A DNA stretch of 31,905 bases from RGIG3009 sp964390295 (GTDB taxonomy: Bacteria > Bacillota > Clostridia > Oscillospirales > Acutalibacteraceae), in the NCBI GenBank assembly GCA_964390295.1, contig CAYMHR010000013.1, positions 1-31,905 on the forward strand, in the 5' to 3' direction. Position 1 is the first letter of the stretch, and every line of letters begins with the position of its first letter. The notes beneath the pieces are model-generated. The model was not told the DNA's origin, ran no database searches, and saw nothing but the letters and a program-made list of their open reading frames with translations. This document shows, one piece after another, positions 15,697-22,794 of this stretch. The position numbers and the translations under genes are program-made.

Positions 15697-17910
15697 TCAT
15701 CCTTTCGCACCGCGAAGCAAACGGCTGAATTTGAGAAGCGTCTTTAAGCTTATAAAAGCAAGCAGTGAGAACACCTTGGAGGTCACGCGACTATTTCCAC
15801 GTAAAAAATCCCACTCATAACGGCGGTATTGAGTCTGCAAATACTGTGTAACGGTGGGCTCAGTAATATTGGACTTCAGAAGCCGGACAGCACAGGTGTT
15901 GGTAGCGTATACGATAGAAGCTCGTGCTATTGAAGCCAGTTTTGGATAATGTTCCGCAACAAATTCAGCGCGCTGTACGCTGGCTTCTACGGCGTGAAGA
16001 TGCTTTGGTGAAAAACTGGATTGCATGATACTGCCGCGGCGTTGGCGATAAAAATAAGCAGCCATGCTACCAACGGCAATACGGTCGCACAAGGCTATCA
16101 AACGATAGGTTGTGAACACGTCCTCGTGATATTTTCCAACCGGATATTGAATACCGGAAAACATATCGAGGCGATACAGCTTCCCCCATGCACAGGTATC
16201 GAGCCCTTGATTTAGGAAAAGGGCGGACATACAATCATCGTTATTCGTTAACGTGGTATCCCTATAAAAATTGCTATCGGAAATAGGGTCGCCTTCTTCG
16301 GTGATAAGCTGTTTTTGGCACACCGACATATCCGCGCGCTGATTCACAAGCAGATTGTACAGATATCGAATCATATCCGTATCAATACAATCATCGCTGT
16401 CGATAAAAGTAATGTATTTTCCGCGTGCCTGTTGAATACCGGTGTTGCGAGCGGCGGACAATCCACCGTTTTCTTGCCGAATAACGCGGAAACGGGGGTC
16501 TCTGTCGGCATACGTCTGGCAAATCGTTCCCGAACCATCCGTAGAGCCGTCATCGACCAGCAGAATTTCCAAATTGGCATACGTTTGATGAAGCAGACTG
16601 TCTAAGCACTCCGGCAAAAACGCTTCCACGTTATATACCGGAACGACGACGGAAACAAGCTCGTCCGATACGGAATCTTCTGTTGAAGAAGAAACTTGAA
16701 AAGAAGGGGCGTTGTGTATCGCGTAAACCAGCGTAGTGCCGAGAATTAGCGTAAAAAACAGGGTGTTGAACGAAGGAGCTTCTGACAACAACATAACCAT
16801 CAGTGCTATCGAAATAACTTTAACGTAGCCGGTCATTTTTTTGTCAGCAGAACGTTGCAGTAGTGAACTGCTGCGTAAAAGAAAGACAACAAGCATACAC
16901 AGCGCTACAGAGCCGCCGGTGTACCAAGTTTGCAGATATTGATTGTGGGCGCTCCACGTATGGAATTCATCCCACACGTAAAGAGTAAATAGATTATCGC
17001 TGTCGCCGACCCCATATCCGAAAATCGGTTTTTGCGCGATTTCCTGTAAAGCCAATTCCCACAATTGCGTGCGGTGCGTTAAGGTGACGTCTTTTCCTAA
17101 AACGTTTTCAATGAAAAAACGAATGGGTGGGAGTGTTAATATTGGCTCGGCGAAGAAAACGAGCGTAATAAATACTACGAAGAAAATGACCAAAAAGAAG
17201 GAAAAGGACTTTTTCTCAAGCAGTCGTTTCACGGGCGGCACAAGGAAATACAAGGCGATGATGAAAACACCGATGAGACTACCGACAGAAAAATTGATAA
17301 GCGCGGTGAGAAAATACAAAACAACGTAGGATTGCAGACGGGCGGCTTTGGCGTTAATGTGACCGTTTAGAAGATTCAAAAGCAATCCGATTGTTAAGGA
17401 ATACATCAAATGGTTTTCTATTCCTATAAAAAACACATCGCCGTTGTTGGCTGTTTTTGCGAAAAGATTCGGAGAAATTAAAATCAGCAACAAATTTATA
17501 GCGGTCAACCACCAAAACAAGCCAGACAAAACTGCCAAAAACCGTTTGGCGCGTTGCAAGGAAGAACATTGCAATACGACAAACGCACACAAAGCGACAA
17601 TGGGATAGGCGTTACTTGCCAGCTTGTGGATATTCCCATCGTTTATGAGTGTGGATAGAAACAAGCAAGTGTATACTGCGAGGAAAAAAATATAGGGTTG
17701 TTTTGGAAGGTTTTGAACGGAGAACAAAAACACGAGGAATACGCACAGGGAGATGCCACAAGAAGCAAACGAGTACGCTTCCTTTAGCCAAGAAATTTCC
17801 CGAAAAAAATAAATTTGTAAAGAGCGGTCACACAGGAGAAATACCACGGAAATACCGATAGCGTGTAGAATGTGTGAATTCCACCACTTATGTTGCTTTA
17901 TATTCTCCAT
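15697..17910 (-). CDS. O-antigen polymerase/ligase-like membrane protein fused to a GT2 glycosyltransferase
   Basis: A 737-aa two-part protein. Residues 1 to about 400 hold some ten to twelve hydrophobic helices with a Wzy_C-type region containing GYGVGDSDNLF and HNQYLQTWYTGG, the hallmark of O-antigen polymerases/ligases that work outside the membrane. From about 415 a GT2 domain follows: VSVVVPVYNVEAFLPECLDS, LLVDDGSTDGSG, ENGGLSAARNTGI, and FIDSDD near 500, the DxD that binds the nucleotide sugar inside the cell. The two activities should therefore lie on opposite sides of the membrane. ATG at 17910 is used, AGGTGA 6 bp upstream. The DNA is clearly AT-richer than genes on either side. Confidence 0.88.
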   Translation of the reverse strand: MENIKQHKWWNSHILHAIGISVVFLLCDRSLQIYFFREISWLKEAYSFASCGISLCVFLVFLFSVQNLPKQPYIFFLAVYTCLFLSTLINDGNIHKLASNAYPIVALCAFVVLQCSSLQRAKRFLAVLSGLFWWLTAINLLLILISPNLFAKTANNGDVFFIGIENHLMYSLTIGLLLNLLNGHINAKAARLQSYVVLYFLTALINFSVGSLIGVFIIALYFLVPPVKRLLEKKSFSFFLVIFFVVFITLVFFAEPILTLPPIRFFIENVLGKDVTLTHRTQLWELALQEIAQKPIFGYGVGDSDNLFTLYVWDEFHTWSAHNQYLQTWYTGGSVALCMLVVFLLRSSSLLQRSADKKMTGYVKVISIALMVMLLSEAPSFNTLFFTLILGTTLVYAIHNAPSFQVSSSTEDSVSDELVSVVVPVYNVEAFLPECLDSLLHQTYANLEILLVDDGSTDGSGTICQTYADRDPRFRVIRQENGGLSAARNTGIQQARGKYITFIDSDDCIDTDMIRYLYNLLVNQRADMSVCQKQLITEEGDPISDSNFYRDTTLTNNDDCMSALFLNQGLDTCAWGKLYRLDMFSGIQYPVGKYHEDVFTTYRLIALCDRIAVGSMAAYFYRQRRGSIMQSSFSPKHLHAVEASVQRAEFVAEHYPKLASIARASIVYATNTCAVRLLKSNITEPTVTQYLQTQYRRYEWDFLRGNSRVTSKVFSLLAFISLKTLLKFSRLLRGAKG

Positions 17911-17934
17911 GGCACTCACCTTTCTGCGCGGAAA

Positions 17935-19047
17935 TTATAACGGGAGTTCGTCGTATGCCGCAATCAGACGGTTCTCCATTATTTTCCAACTGTATTCTTG
18001 CTCATATAACGACCGTGAACGTTTTCCGATCGCCTCACAACGTTCCGGATCGGAAATCAGCTCCTGAATTGCGGCAAAGAACTGGCTGGCATTATAATCA
18101 ATAACAATGCCCAAATCGTATTGTTCTACGATTCGATCGATGCCGGTTCCGCGGCAAACGATAACCGGTTTGGATAAGGCGAGCGATTCGTAAAACTTAT
18201 TTGGGGCACACAGACGATGGTTTCGAATCGTAGGTTCATAGATAGCCGAAAGGACTTTCGAATGACGTTCCACATCCAGTACAGCGCTGTAGGGAAGCTG
18301 CCCTAAAAATGAAAAGTTTGGATAGCGATTGGAGCAGGCGACGACTTGATCAGCATGCCTTCCGTATCCCGCAAAGGCAATGGAGAGGTCGGTGTGATGA
18401 TCGTATTCGTCGAGGAATTCCCCGATGAGACGTTGCGGTCCAAACGAACCGCAATAGACGTAGTCGTATAGTATATCCGTGCTTTCCGCTTCAACGTCAG
18501 GGGAATTGTGCAACACGATCAGTTTTTGTGGGTGCGCTTTAATAATTTGCTGCCGCCGTTCTTCCGTGCAGATGATAGTTATTGCGGAAAAATCAATAAT
18601 AGAAATTTCCGCTTTTTCCACGAAGCGCGATACGGCGCGAGGAATGGCGTGGGAATCAACGTAATAATCATAGATGTCGTAGATTAGCGGAACGTGCTTT
18701 TTTTTACAATAATAAATCGCACCAATCCCGGCGTCTAAATTACATACGTGTATGGCATGAGGCGTTTCCAAGGAATGAAGGCGAGCAGAAACCCAACGAA
18801 ACCATCTAAAAAGCTTTCCAATGTTTTTCAGCCCGATTCCATTTGCCATCGGTTGGTTAAAAAAGTGGCATTGTACAACGTCGGAAAATTCCGCAAAGAC
18901 TTTTTTGCAGAGTTCGGGAGCACCGGGGTCTCGTCCCCAAGCCAATACGGTTATACGATATCCATGTTTAGCAAGTGCTAAGATTTCTTTTGTGGCGCGG
19001 GAATCATCGTAAATATTGGTTGCTCGCACATAGACGACGTGTTTCAT
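17935..19047 (-). CDS. GT4-family glycosyltransferase
   Basis: A 370-aa retaining-type glycosyltransferase with a GT-B fold. The N-terminal part has YVRATNIYDDSRATKEILAL and VLAWGRDPGAPE; the C-terminal donor domain has YCGSFGPQRLIGEFL, FAGYGRHADQV, and the GT4 signature region APNKFYESLALSKPVIVCRG followed by IDRIVEQYDLGIVID, with the Glu of the EX7E-like motif in FYESLALSKP. No membrane segment. It belongs to the AT-richer core of the locus with the polymerase fusion gene 24 bp downstream. Sugar unknown. Confidence 0.88.
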   Translation of the reverse strand: MKHVVYVRATNIYDDSRATKEILALAKHGYRITVLAWGRDPGAPELCKKVFAEFSDVVQCHFFNQPMANGIGLKNIGKLFRWFRWVSARLHSLETPHAIHVCNLDAGIGAIYYCKKKHVPLIYDIYDYYVDSHAIPRAVSRFVEKAEISIIDFSAITIICTEERRQQIIKAHPQKLIVLHNSPDVEAESTDILYDYVYCGSFGPQRLIGEFLDEYDHHTDLSIAFAGYGRHADQVVACSNRYPNFSFLGQLPYSAVLDVERHSKVLSAIYEPTIRNHRLCAPNKFYESLALSKPVIVCRGTGIDRIVEQYDLGIVIDYNASQFFAAIQELISDPERCEAIGKRSRSLYEQEYSWKIMENRLIAAYDELPL

Positions 19048-19102
19048 ATTCTACCTCTTCATTTGATCATTTGATGAAATTCTACCATGCCGGATGAGCG
19101 AA

Positions 19103-19855
19103 TTACTTCAAATGAAACACCTTGATAAAGCACCAGTAGGCGACGTGGAACGCCGAACGAAACGCATTGAGGTGCTCGATCCCGCGGTACAACTGCCATT
19201 GGTATTTAATCAGCTTGAACTTATTGCCGGAAACCGAGCCGCTGCGAACGCGGTAGTACATCAGCACTTCCTGCAAGCCGTAGATGGCCGGCTCGGTTTT
19301 CAGCATTTTCAGCCACAGCGCGTAATCGTTGCGCTTGCGGATGTTGGGCACGGAGAATTTTCCCATGGTTTTCACGCGATACATGACGGTGGAATTGCCC
19401 ACCGGGTTGTCCAACAACACGCGCTTATAAGTGGCACGGGGAACGCACCGCACGATTTTACCGAGCGGCTGCCCCTGCTCGTCGATTTGAGAATAGGAGG
19501 TGCAGGAGAAAGCGTAGCCGTGCTCCTGCATAAAGGCCAGCTGACGCTTGAGCTTTTCGGGATGCCACAGGTCGTCGCTGTCCAAAAAGGCCATGTATTC
19601 GCCCTCAGCGTACTGCATGGAAGCGGTACGGGCAACGGCGGGGCCGGAGTTCTTTTCCAAGCAATAGTAGCGGATGCGCGGGTCCTGCTCGGCCAGAGCG
19701 CGAACCAGCTCCCCGGTATTGTCGGTGGAGCAATCGTCCACGGCCACCAGCTCCCAGTCGGTGTAGGTCTGTGCCTGCAACGAGCGGATGGTGTCGGTCA
19801 CGAAGGCCGAACAGTTATATAACGGCATAATGATGGAGACCAAGCCGTCCTTCAT
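19103..19855 (-). CDS. GT2-family glycosyltransferase
   Basis: A 250-aa inverting glycosyltransferase. Landmarks: VSIIMPLYNCSAFVTDTIRS, LVAVDDCSTDNTGELV, ARTASMQYAEGEYMAFLDSDD with the DxD near residue 90, and WHPEKLKRQLAFM. The later RKRNDYALWLKML is the usual acceptor-side motif of this group. ATG at 19855 has AAAGGAGGG upstream; the frame is open further but has no homology there. First gene of the leftward glycopolymer operon, about 78 nt after the predicted transcription start. It is GC-rich, unlike the GT4 and polymerase genes that follow. Confidence 0.92.
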   Translation of the reverse strand: MKDGLVSIIMPLYNCSAFVTDTIRSLQAQTYTDWELVAVDDCSTDNTGELVRALAEQDPRIRYYCLEKNSGPAVARTASMQYAEGEYMAFLDSDDLWHPEKLKRQLAFMQEHGYAFSCTSYSQIDEQGQPLGKIVRCVPRATYKRVLLDNPVGNSTVMYRVKTMGKFSVPNIRKRNDYALWLKMLKTEPAIYGLQEVLMYYRVRSGSVSGNKFKLIKYQWQLYRGIEHLNAFRSAFHVAYWCFIKVFHLK

Positions 19856-19939
19856 GGGATACCCTCCTTTACCGCCTGCCACGTGGGGCGCAATGCTCTG
19901 TGTGGTGAACGGCAAAACGCCGCTCCCCATACGCACAAC

Positions 19940-19968
19940 AGTATAGCACACTCTGTCGGAAAAGGCAA
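19940..19968 (-). promoter_or_regulatory. Sigma-A promoter of the leftward glycopolymer operon
   Basis: On the minus strand: -35 TTGCCT (19968-19963), 17-bp spacer, -10 TATACT (19945-19940). It would drive about 9.3 kb of transcript to the terminator at 10.65 kb. Between this and the rightward promoter at 20151 are about 180 bp in which I see no gene. Confidence 0.75.
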
Positions 19969-20150
19969 GGCTTTGAGTGGATTTTCACAAAGCAGCGGCA
20001 ATTCGGCAGGGCGCGTGATGCCGCAAGGCAGCGGTTTGCAGTAATCGTCGGCAAGGTTCAAAAACGGACGAAAAAGTCGAAAAAAGTGCTGAAATTGCCA
20101 CCGAAAACCGGGGTGGATTGTGTGAAACTCCCGAAAAAGCCGTTTGTGTA

Positions 20151-20179
20151 TTGACATTTGAGCGGTTTTCGGTTACAAT
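20151..20179 (+). promoter_or_regulatory. Strong sigma-A promoter of the priming sugar transferase
   Basis: -35 TTGACA (20151-20156, full consensus), 17-bp spacer, -10 TACAAT (20174-20179). Transcription would start near 20187. Confidence 0.85.
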
Positions 20180-20186
20180 CGTAACG

Positions 20187-20391
20187 ATAAATTTGCCGCA
20201 CCGTGTTTCTTTTTGGCGGTTTTGCGCCGGGGCGGCGGTTCAGGTCAGCGGATTTTTGGTTAGGGTGTTCCGTGTTTTGCATCTTTGCTTTTGACCGGTA
20301 TTCACATCCCCTTGTTTCACAATCACAGACGTCACCAGCGGTTTGGCTTTGCGGCCGCCGCCGATCAACATGAGGAAAGAGCGAGGAAGAA
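20187..20391 (+). promoter_or_regulatory. Long 5' leader of the sugar transferase mRNA
   Basis: About 205 nt lie between the predicted start and the ATG. I see no open reading frame with a ribosome site in it until GAGGAAGAA just before 20392, and no textbook riboswitch. The length is unusual for this window, so post-initiation control is possible. Confidence 0.4.
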
Positions 20392-21087
20392 ATGAGCGTA
20401 TTGAATAAAGCAACTGCAGAAACTCCGGAAGCTGCAGGCGTGATTTTGCCCTTTGAAAAGAAAGACGAATATTTTGTCGAGCATTTGTACGAAGTTCCGT
20501 CCAAGCCGGTGTATCGCTTCTTTAAGCGTGTATTTGATATTCTGATCTCGATTATCGCGTTGATTTTGTTGGCGATCCCCATGCTGGTGATCGCCGTAAT
20601 CATCAAAAGCACCTCCCGCGGTACGGTATTTTACAAGCAGGATCGTCTGGGGCTGAACGGTCGTCCCATTCATATTCTCAAGTTCCGCAGTATGCACATG
20701 AACGCCGAAAAAGACGGTGCCCAGTGGTCGAAAGGCGACGAGGACGATCGGATATATCCCTTCGGCTCCTTCCTGCGGAAAACGCGCATGGACGAGCTGC
20801 CGCAGTTCTGGTGCATTCTCAAGGGCGATTTGAGTCTGGTTGGCCCTCGCCCGGAGCGTGCCTGCTTCTACAAAGAGTTTGAAACGTACATTCACGGCTT
20901 TAACGAGCGCTTGAAGGTCAAGCCCGGCCTGACCGGCTTGGCACAGGTGAACGGCGGCTACAATCTTCCGCCGGAAGAAAAGGTCGTGTGGGACGTTCAG
21001 TATATCAAGAACCGTTCGTTGTGGAACGATTTCAAGATCATGTGCCGCACGGTGTCCGTCATCTTCACGCACGACGGCGCCAAATAA
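20392..21087 (+). CDS. Undecaprenyl-phosphate sugar-1-phosphate transferase (priming enzyme)
   Basis: Starts repeat-unit synthesis by moving a sugar-1-phosphate from a UDP-sugar to undecaprenyl phosphate on the inner leaflet. The 231-aa protein is the short, PglC-like form: one membrane helix/re-entrant segment (about 48-70), then the catalytic domain with GTVFYKQDRLGLNGRPI, LKFRSM (near 97-101), the Asp-Glu pair in TRMDELPQFW (Asp134, Glu135), GDLSLVGPRPER and VKPGLTGLAQVNG. The extra membrane region of WbaP/WcaJ is absent. Divergent from the eight-gene glycopolymer operon and followed by its own terminator. Confidence 0.94.
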   Translation: MSVLNKATAETPEAAGVILPFEKKDEYFVEHLYEVPSKPVYRFFKRVFDILISIIALILLAIPMLVIAVIIKSTSRGTVFYKQDRLGLNGRPIHILKFRSMHMNAEKDGAQWSKGDEDDRIYPFGSFLRKTRMDELPQFWCILKGDLSLVGPRPERACFYKEFETYIHGFNERLKVKPGLTGLAQVNGGYNLPPEEKVVWDVQYIKNRSLWNDFKIMCRTVSVIFTHDGAK

Positions 21088-21103
21088 ACGTACCGATTCA
21101 GTC

Positions 21104-21133
21104 GGTCCCCTCACCACGTGAGGGGGCCTTTTT
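21104..21133 (+). terminator. Terminator of the sugar transferase gene
   Basis: An 11-bp stem with one G-T pair (21104-21114 with 21118-21128) followed by TTTTT, 16 bp after the stop. Confidence 0.9.
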
Positions 21134-21169
21134 GCGTGCCGAAGCCGCACGGTGTCCGGTGACGGGCAT

Positions 21170-21191
21170 AAAAAAAGCCGCCCATGGCGGT
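21170..21191 (-). terminator. Leftward terminator with no annotated gene upstream
   Basis: On the minus strand a short GC stem (21190-21186 with 21182-21178, loop ATG, extended by one G-T pair) is followed by seven Ts. No minus-strand gene is recognised between here and the leftward promoter at 21610-21638. Confidence 0.65.
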
Positions 21192-21604
21192 GGCACGGCA
21201 CGGCGACAAAACATAAATAATAGAAGTAGCTCTTGACCGGATGTTTCTTTACACATCGTACTCGGTCAAGAGCTACTTCTGTTCGCTCTTAATATCTAAC
21301 ATCGTTTTGGTCAACCTCTCTTTCTGCAAGATTGCCTTCATCGCTACGATCGATTGTCAGGTCGCGGTTTGGTCAGTTGCTCGAAAAGCGAGTGTCTTTG
21401 CGACCGATGATTCTTCCGGTGAAGGCCATATTGAAAGCTCACGTCCGAAACAGCAAGAAGTGGTTGTGTTGATTGGGTTACGATTTTCGTTTGTAGTCGT
21501 TGATTTATTGTTGGTTGTTCTTTTTCTTGCACTTGATCTTCCGGCTGTTATGCTGGTACGTGAGTGGCTTACTTGTTCATGGGACTCACCCTTTCCTCTC
21601 TGCA
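21171..21604 (-). ncRNA. Possible leftward transcript, untranslated RNA or decayed gene
   Basis: Bounded by a good promoter (21638-21610) and an intrinsic terminator (21191-21170), about 430 nt. Just after the start comes AGAGAGGAAAGGGTGAG, a good ribosome site, then GTG/ATG and a stop after six codons (MSPMNK). The same frame has a second TAA seven codons on and is then open for some 60 codons ending in a Gln-rich stretch; another frame holds 82 codons rich in Ser, Thr, Asn and Arg. Neither looks like a protein I know. Both stops would be Gln if CAA had mutated to TAA, so a pseudogene is one reading and a structured RNA another. Confidence 0.3.
21222..21280. repeat. 18-bp perfect inverted repeat
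   Basis: Arms 21222-21239 and 21263-21280 match exactly and enclose 23 bp that can form a smaller GATG/CATC hairpin. It lies inside the possible leftward transcript, near its end. There is no clean T-run: on the minus strand ATTATTTATGTTTTG follows. Confidence 0.85.
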
Positions 21605-21609
21605 TCTTT

Positions 21610-21638
21610 ACTATACCACAGTTTTTTCAAAAATGCAA
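21610..21638 (-). promoter_or_regulatory. Leftward sigma-A promoter without a recognised gene
   Basis: On the minus strand: -35 TTGCAT (21638-21633), 17-bp spacer, -10 TATAGT (21615-21610). A Shine-Dalgarno-like purine run follows about 15 nt after the expected start. Confidence 0.65.
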
Positions 21639-21713
21639 CAGGGAATTTTGTATAAACATAACTATAATCCGTTGTGCAAATGGTAGATTTTATATTAAAT
21701 ATCCAAAACAGTG

Positions 21714-21743
21714 TTGACACGACCGTGCCTTTCTTGGTATAAT
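21714..21743 (+). promoter_or_regulatory. Near-consensus sigma-A promoter with no gene downstream on its strand
   Basis: TTGACA (21714-21719), 18-bp spacer, TATAAT (21738-21743): both hexamers are perfect. The transcript from about 21750 would contain two hairpins (7-bp stem 21758-21764 with 21769-21775; 12-bp stem 21798-21809 with 21822-21833) and then run antisense into mscS. No plus-strand reading frame there looks real. Confidence 0.75.
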
Positions 21744-21788
21744 AAACCTGTTGCGGCCGTCCCTGCGTAGGGACGATCGCTTTGATTT

Positions 21789-21833
21789 GTAAAACAACAC
21801 CCCGTATTCCGCTTGCAAGCAGAATACGGGGTG
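21789..21833 (-). terminator. Terminator of mscS
   Basis: A 12-bp perfect stem (21798-21809 with 21822-21833), with CTTGCAAG in the loop, lies 20 bp after the mscS stop. Read on the minus strand it is followed by TTGTTTTAC. Confidence 0.75.
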
Positions 21834-21853
21834 CTGTCGAATCCGAAGCCGAT

Positions 21854-22642
21854 TTAATCTTTGTTGCAGGGGGGTGCCGCACGGTACGGCAGGGCAATGC
21901 CGTTTTCCGAAAACGTGGCGTGGAGCTGTTCGGTGAGGTCGTAATGAATCGTCCAGTAATCGGTGGCTTCGCACCAAACGCGCACGGACAGTCCCATGGT
22001 GCGCTCGCTGTAGCTGCGCAGACGAACGAACGGCGCTTCCGGCTCCGTTCGCACCAGCGGATGGCGCGAGGCGACCTCACGCGCCAGGGCTTTGGCGGCT
22101 TCCACGTCGGCTTCGTATGCCAACGGCACCACGATTTCCAGTCGACGCGTTTTTTCGTGGGAGTAGTTGGTGATATGGCTGTTGGCGAGAACGCCGTTGG
22201 GGATGCTGATCCGTTTGTTATCGGTGGTTTGAATGGTGGTGTGCATCAGATCGACCGAGATCACGGTGCCTTCGTCACCCTCGGTGGCAATGTAATCGCC
22301 GGTCACAAAGCGGGGGATAAACAGCAGCAGGATTCCTCCGGCCACGTTGCTCAGTGAATCCTTCAGAGCAACGCCAATGGCCACGGCCGCGCCGGACAGC
22401 ATGGCGGCCAAGCTGGTGCTGGGTACGCCGAGCGTACCCAGCGCGGTGGAGAATACCAGCACGTAGCCGATCACCTTGACGACCTTGCGAATAAAGCGCA
22501 CCAGCGATTCGTCGAGCTTAGCACGGGTAAACGGACGACTGACAAGACGCACCAGCAGGTTTATCAAAACGTACCCGACGACGCACACGACGATTGCATT
22601 GATCAGCGGCAGAATGAATGCCCACACCTTTTCCCAAGTCAC
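21854..22642 (-). CDS. mscS: Small-conductance mechanosensitive channel (MscS family)
   Basis: Opens under membrane tension to release solutes on osmotic downshock. The 262-aa protein has three membrane helices: about 8-30, one around 50-70, and the pore helix with LAAMLSGAAVAIGVALKDSL, the Ala/Gly-packed TM3 of the family, then SNVAGGILLLFIPRFVTGDYI leading into the beta domain. The C-terminal cytoplasmic vestibule (VPLAYEADVEAAKAL, VRVWCEATDYWTIHYDLTEQ) is complete. GTG at 22642 is chosen because GAGGTG lies 7 bp upstream; another GTG at 22657 lacks this. Monocistronic, with its own promoter and terminator. Confidence 0.92.
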   Translation of the reverse strand: MTWEKVWAFILPLINAIVVCVVGYVLINLLVRLVSRPFTRAKLDESLVRFIRKVVKVIGYVLVFSTALGTLGVPSTSLAAMLSGAAVAIGVALKDSLSNVAGGILLLFIPRFVTGDYIATEGDEGTVISVDLMHTTIQTTDNKRISIPNGVLANSHITNYSHEKTRRLEIVVPLAYEADVEAAKALAREVASRHPLVRTEPEAPFVRLRSYSERTMGLSVRVWCEATDYWTIHYDLTEQLHATFSENGIALPYRAAPPCNKD

Positions 22643-22673
22643 GTTACGACACCTCACGATTGAATTTTACTAT

Positions 22674-22702
22674 AGTATACCGTATTCTCGTACAAAAATC
22701 AA
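22674..22702 (-). promoter_or_regulatory. Sigma-A promoter of mscS
   Basis: On the minus strand: -35 TTGATT (22702-22697), 17-bp spacer, -10 TATACT (22679-22674). The start codon is 32 bp downstream. Confidence 0.7.
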
Positions 22703-22794
22703 ACGGTAGAAACCCTCGGCCGCTTTGCGGCATACACTAGAATAACGGAGCGGCTTCAACAGCCGTTCCGTAAAACCGGAAAGGAGGACAGACT

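Noticed and set aside
21241..21717. 158-codon rightward open frame
   Set aside because: No ribosome site, starts inside the inverted repeat, ends in AT-rich promoter DNA, and resembles no protein.
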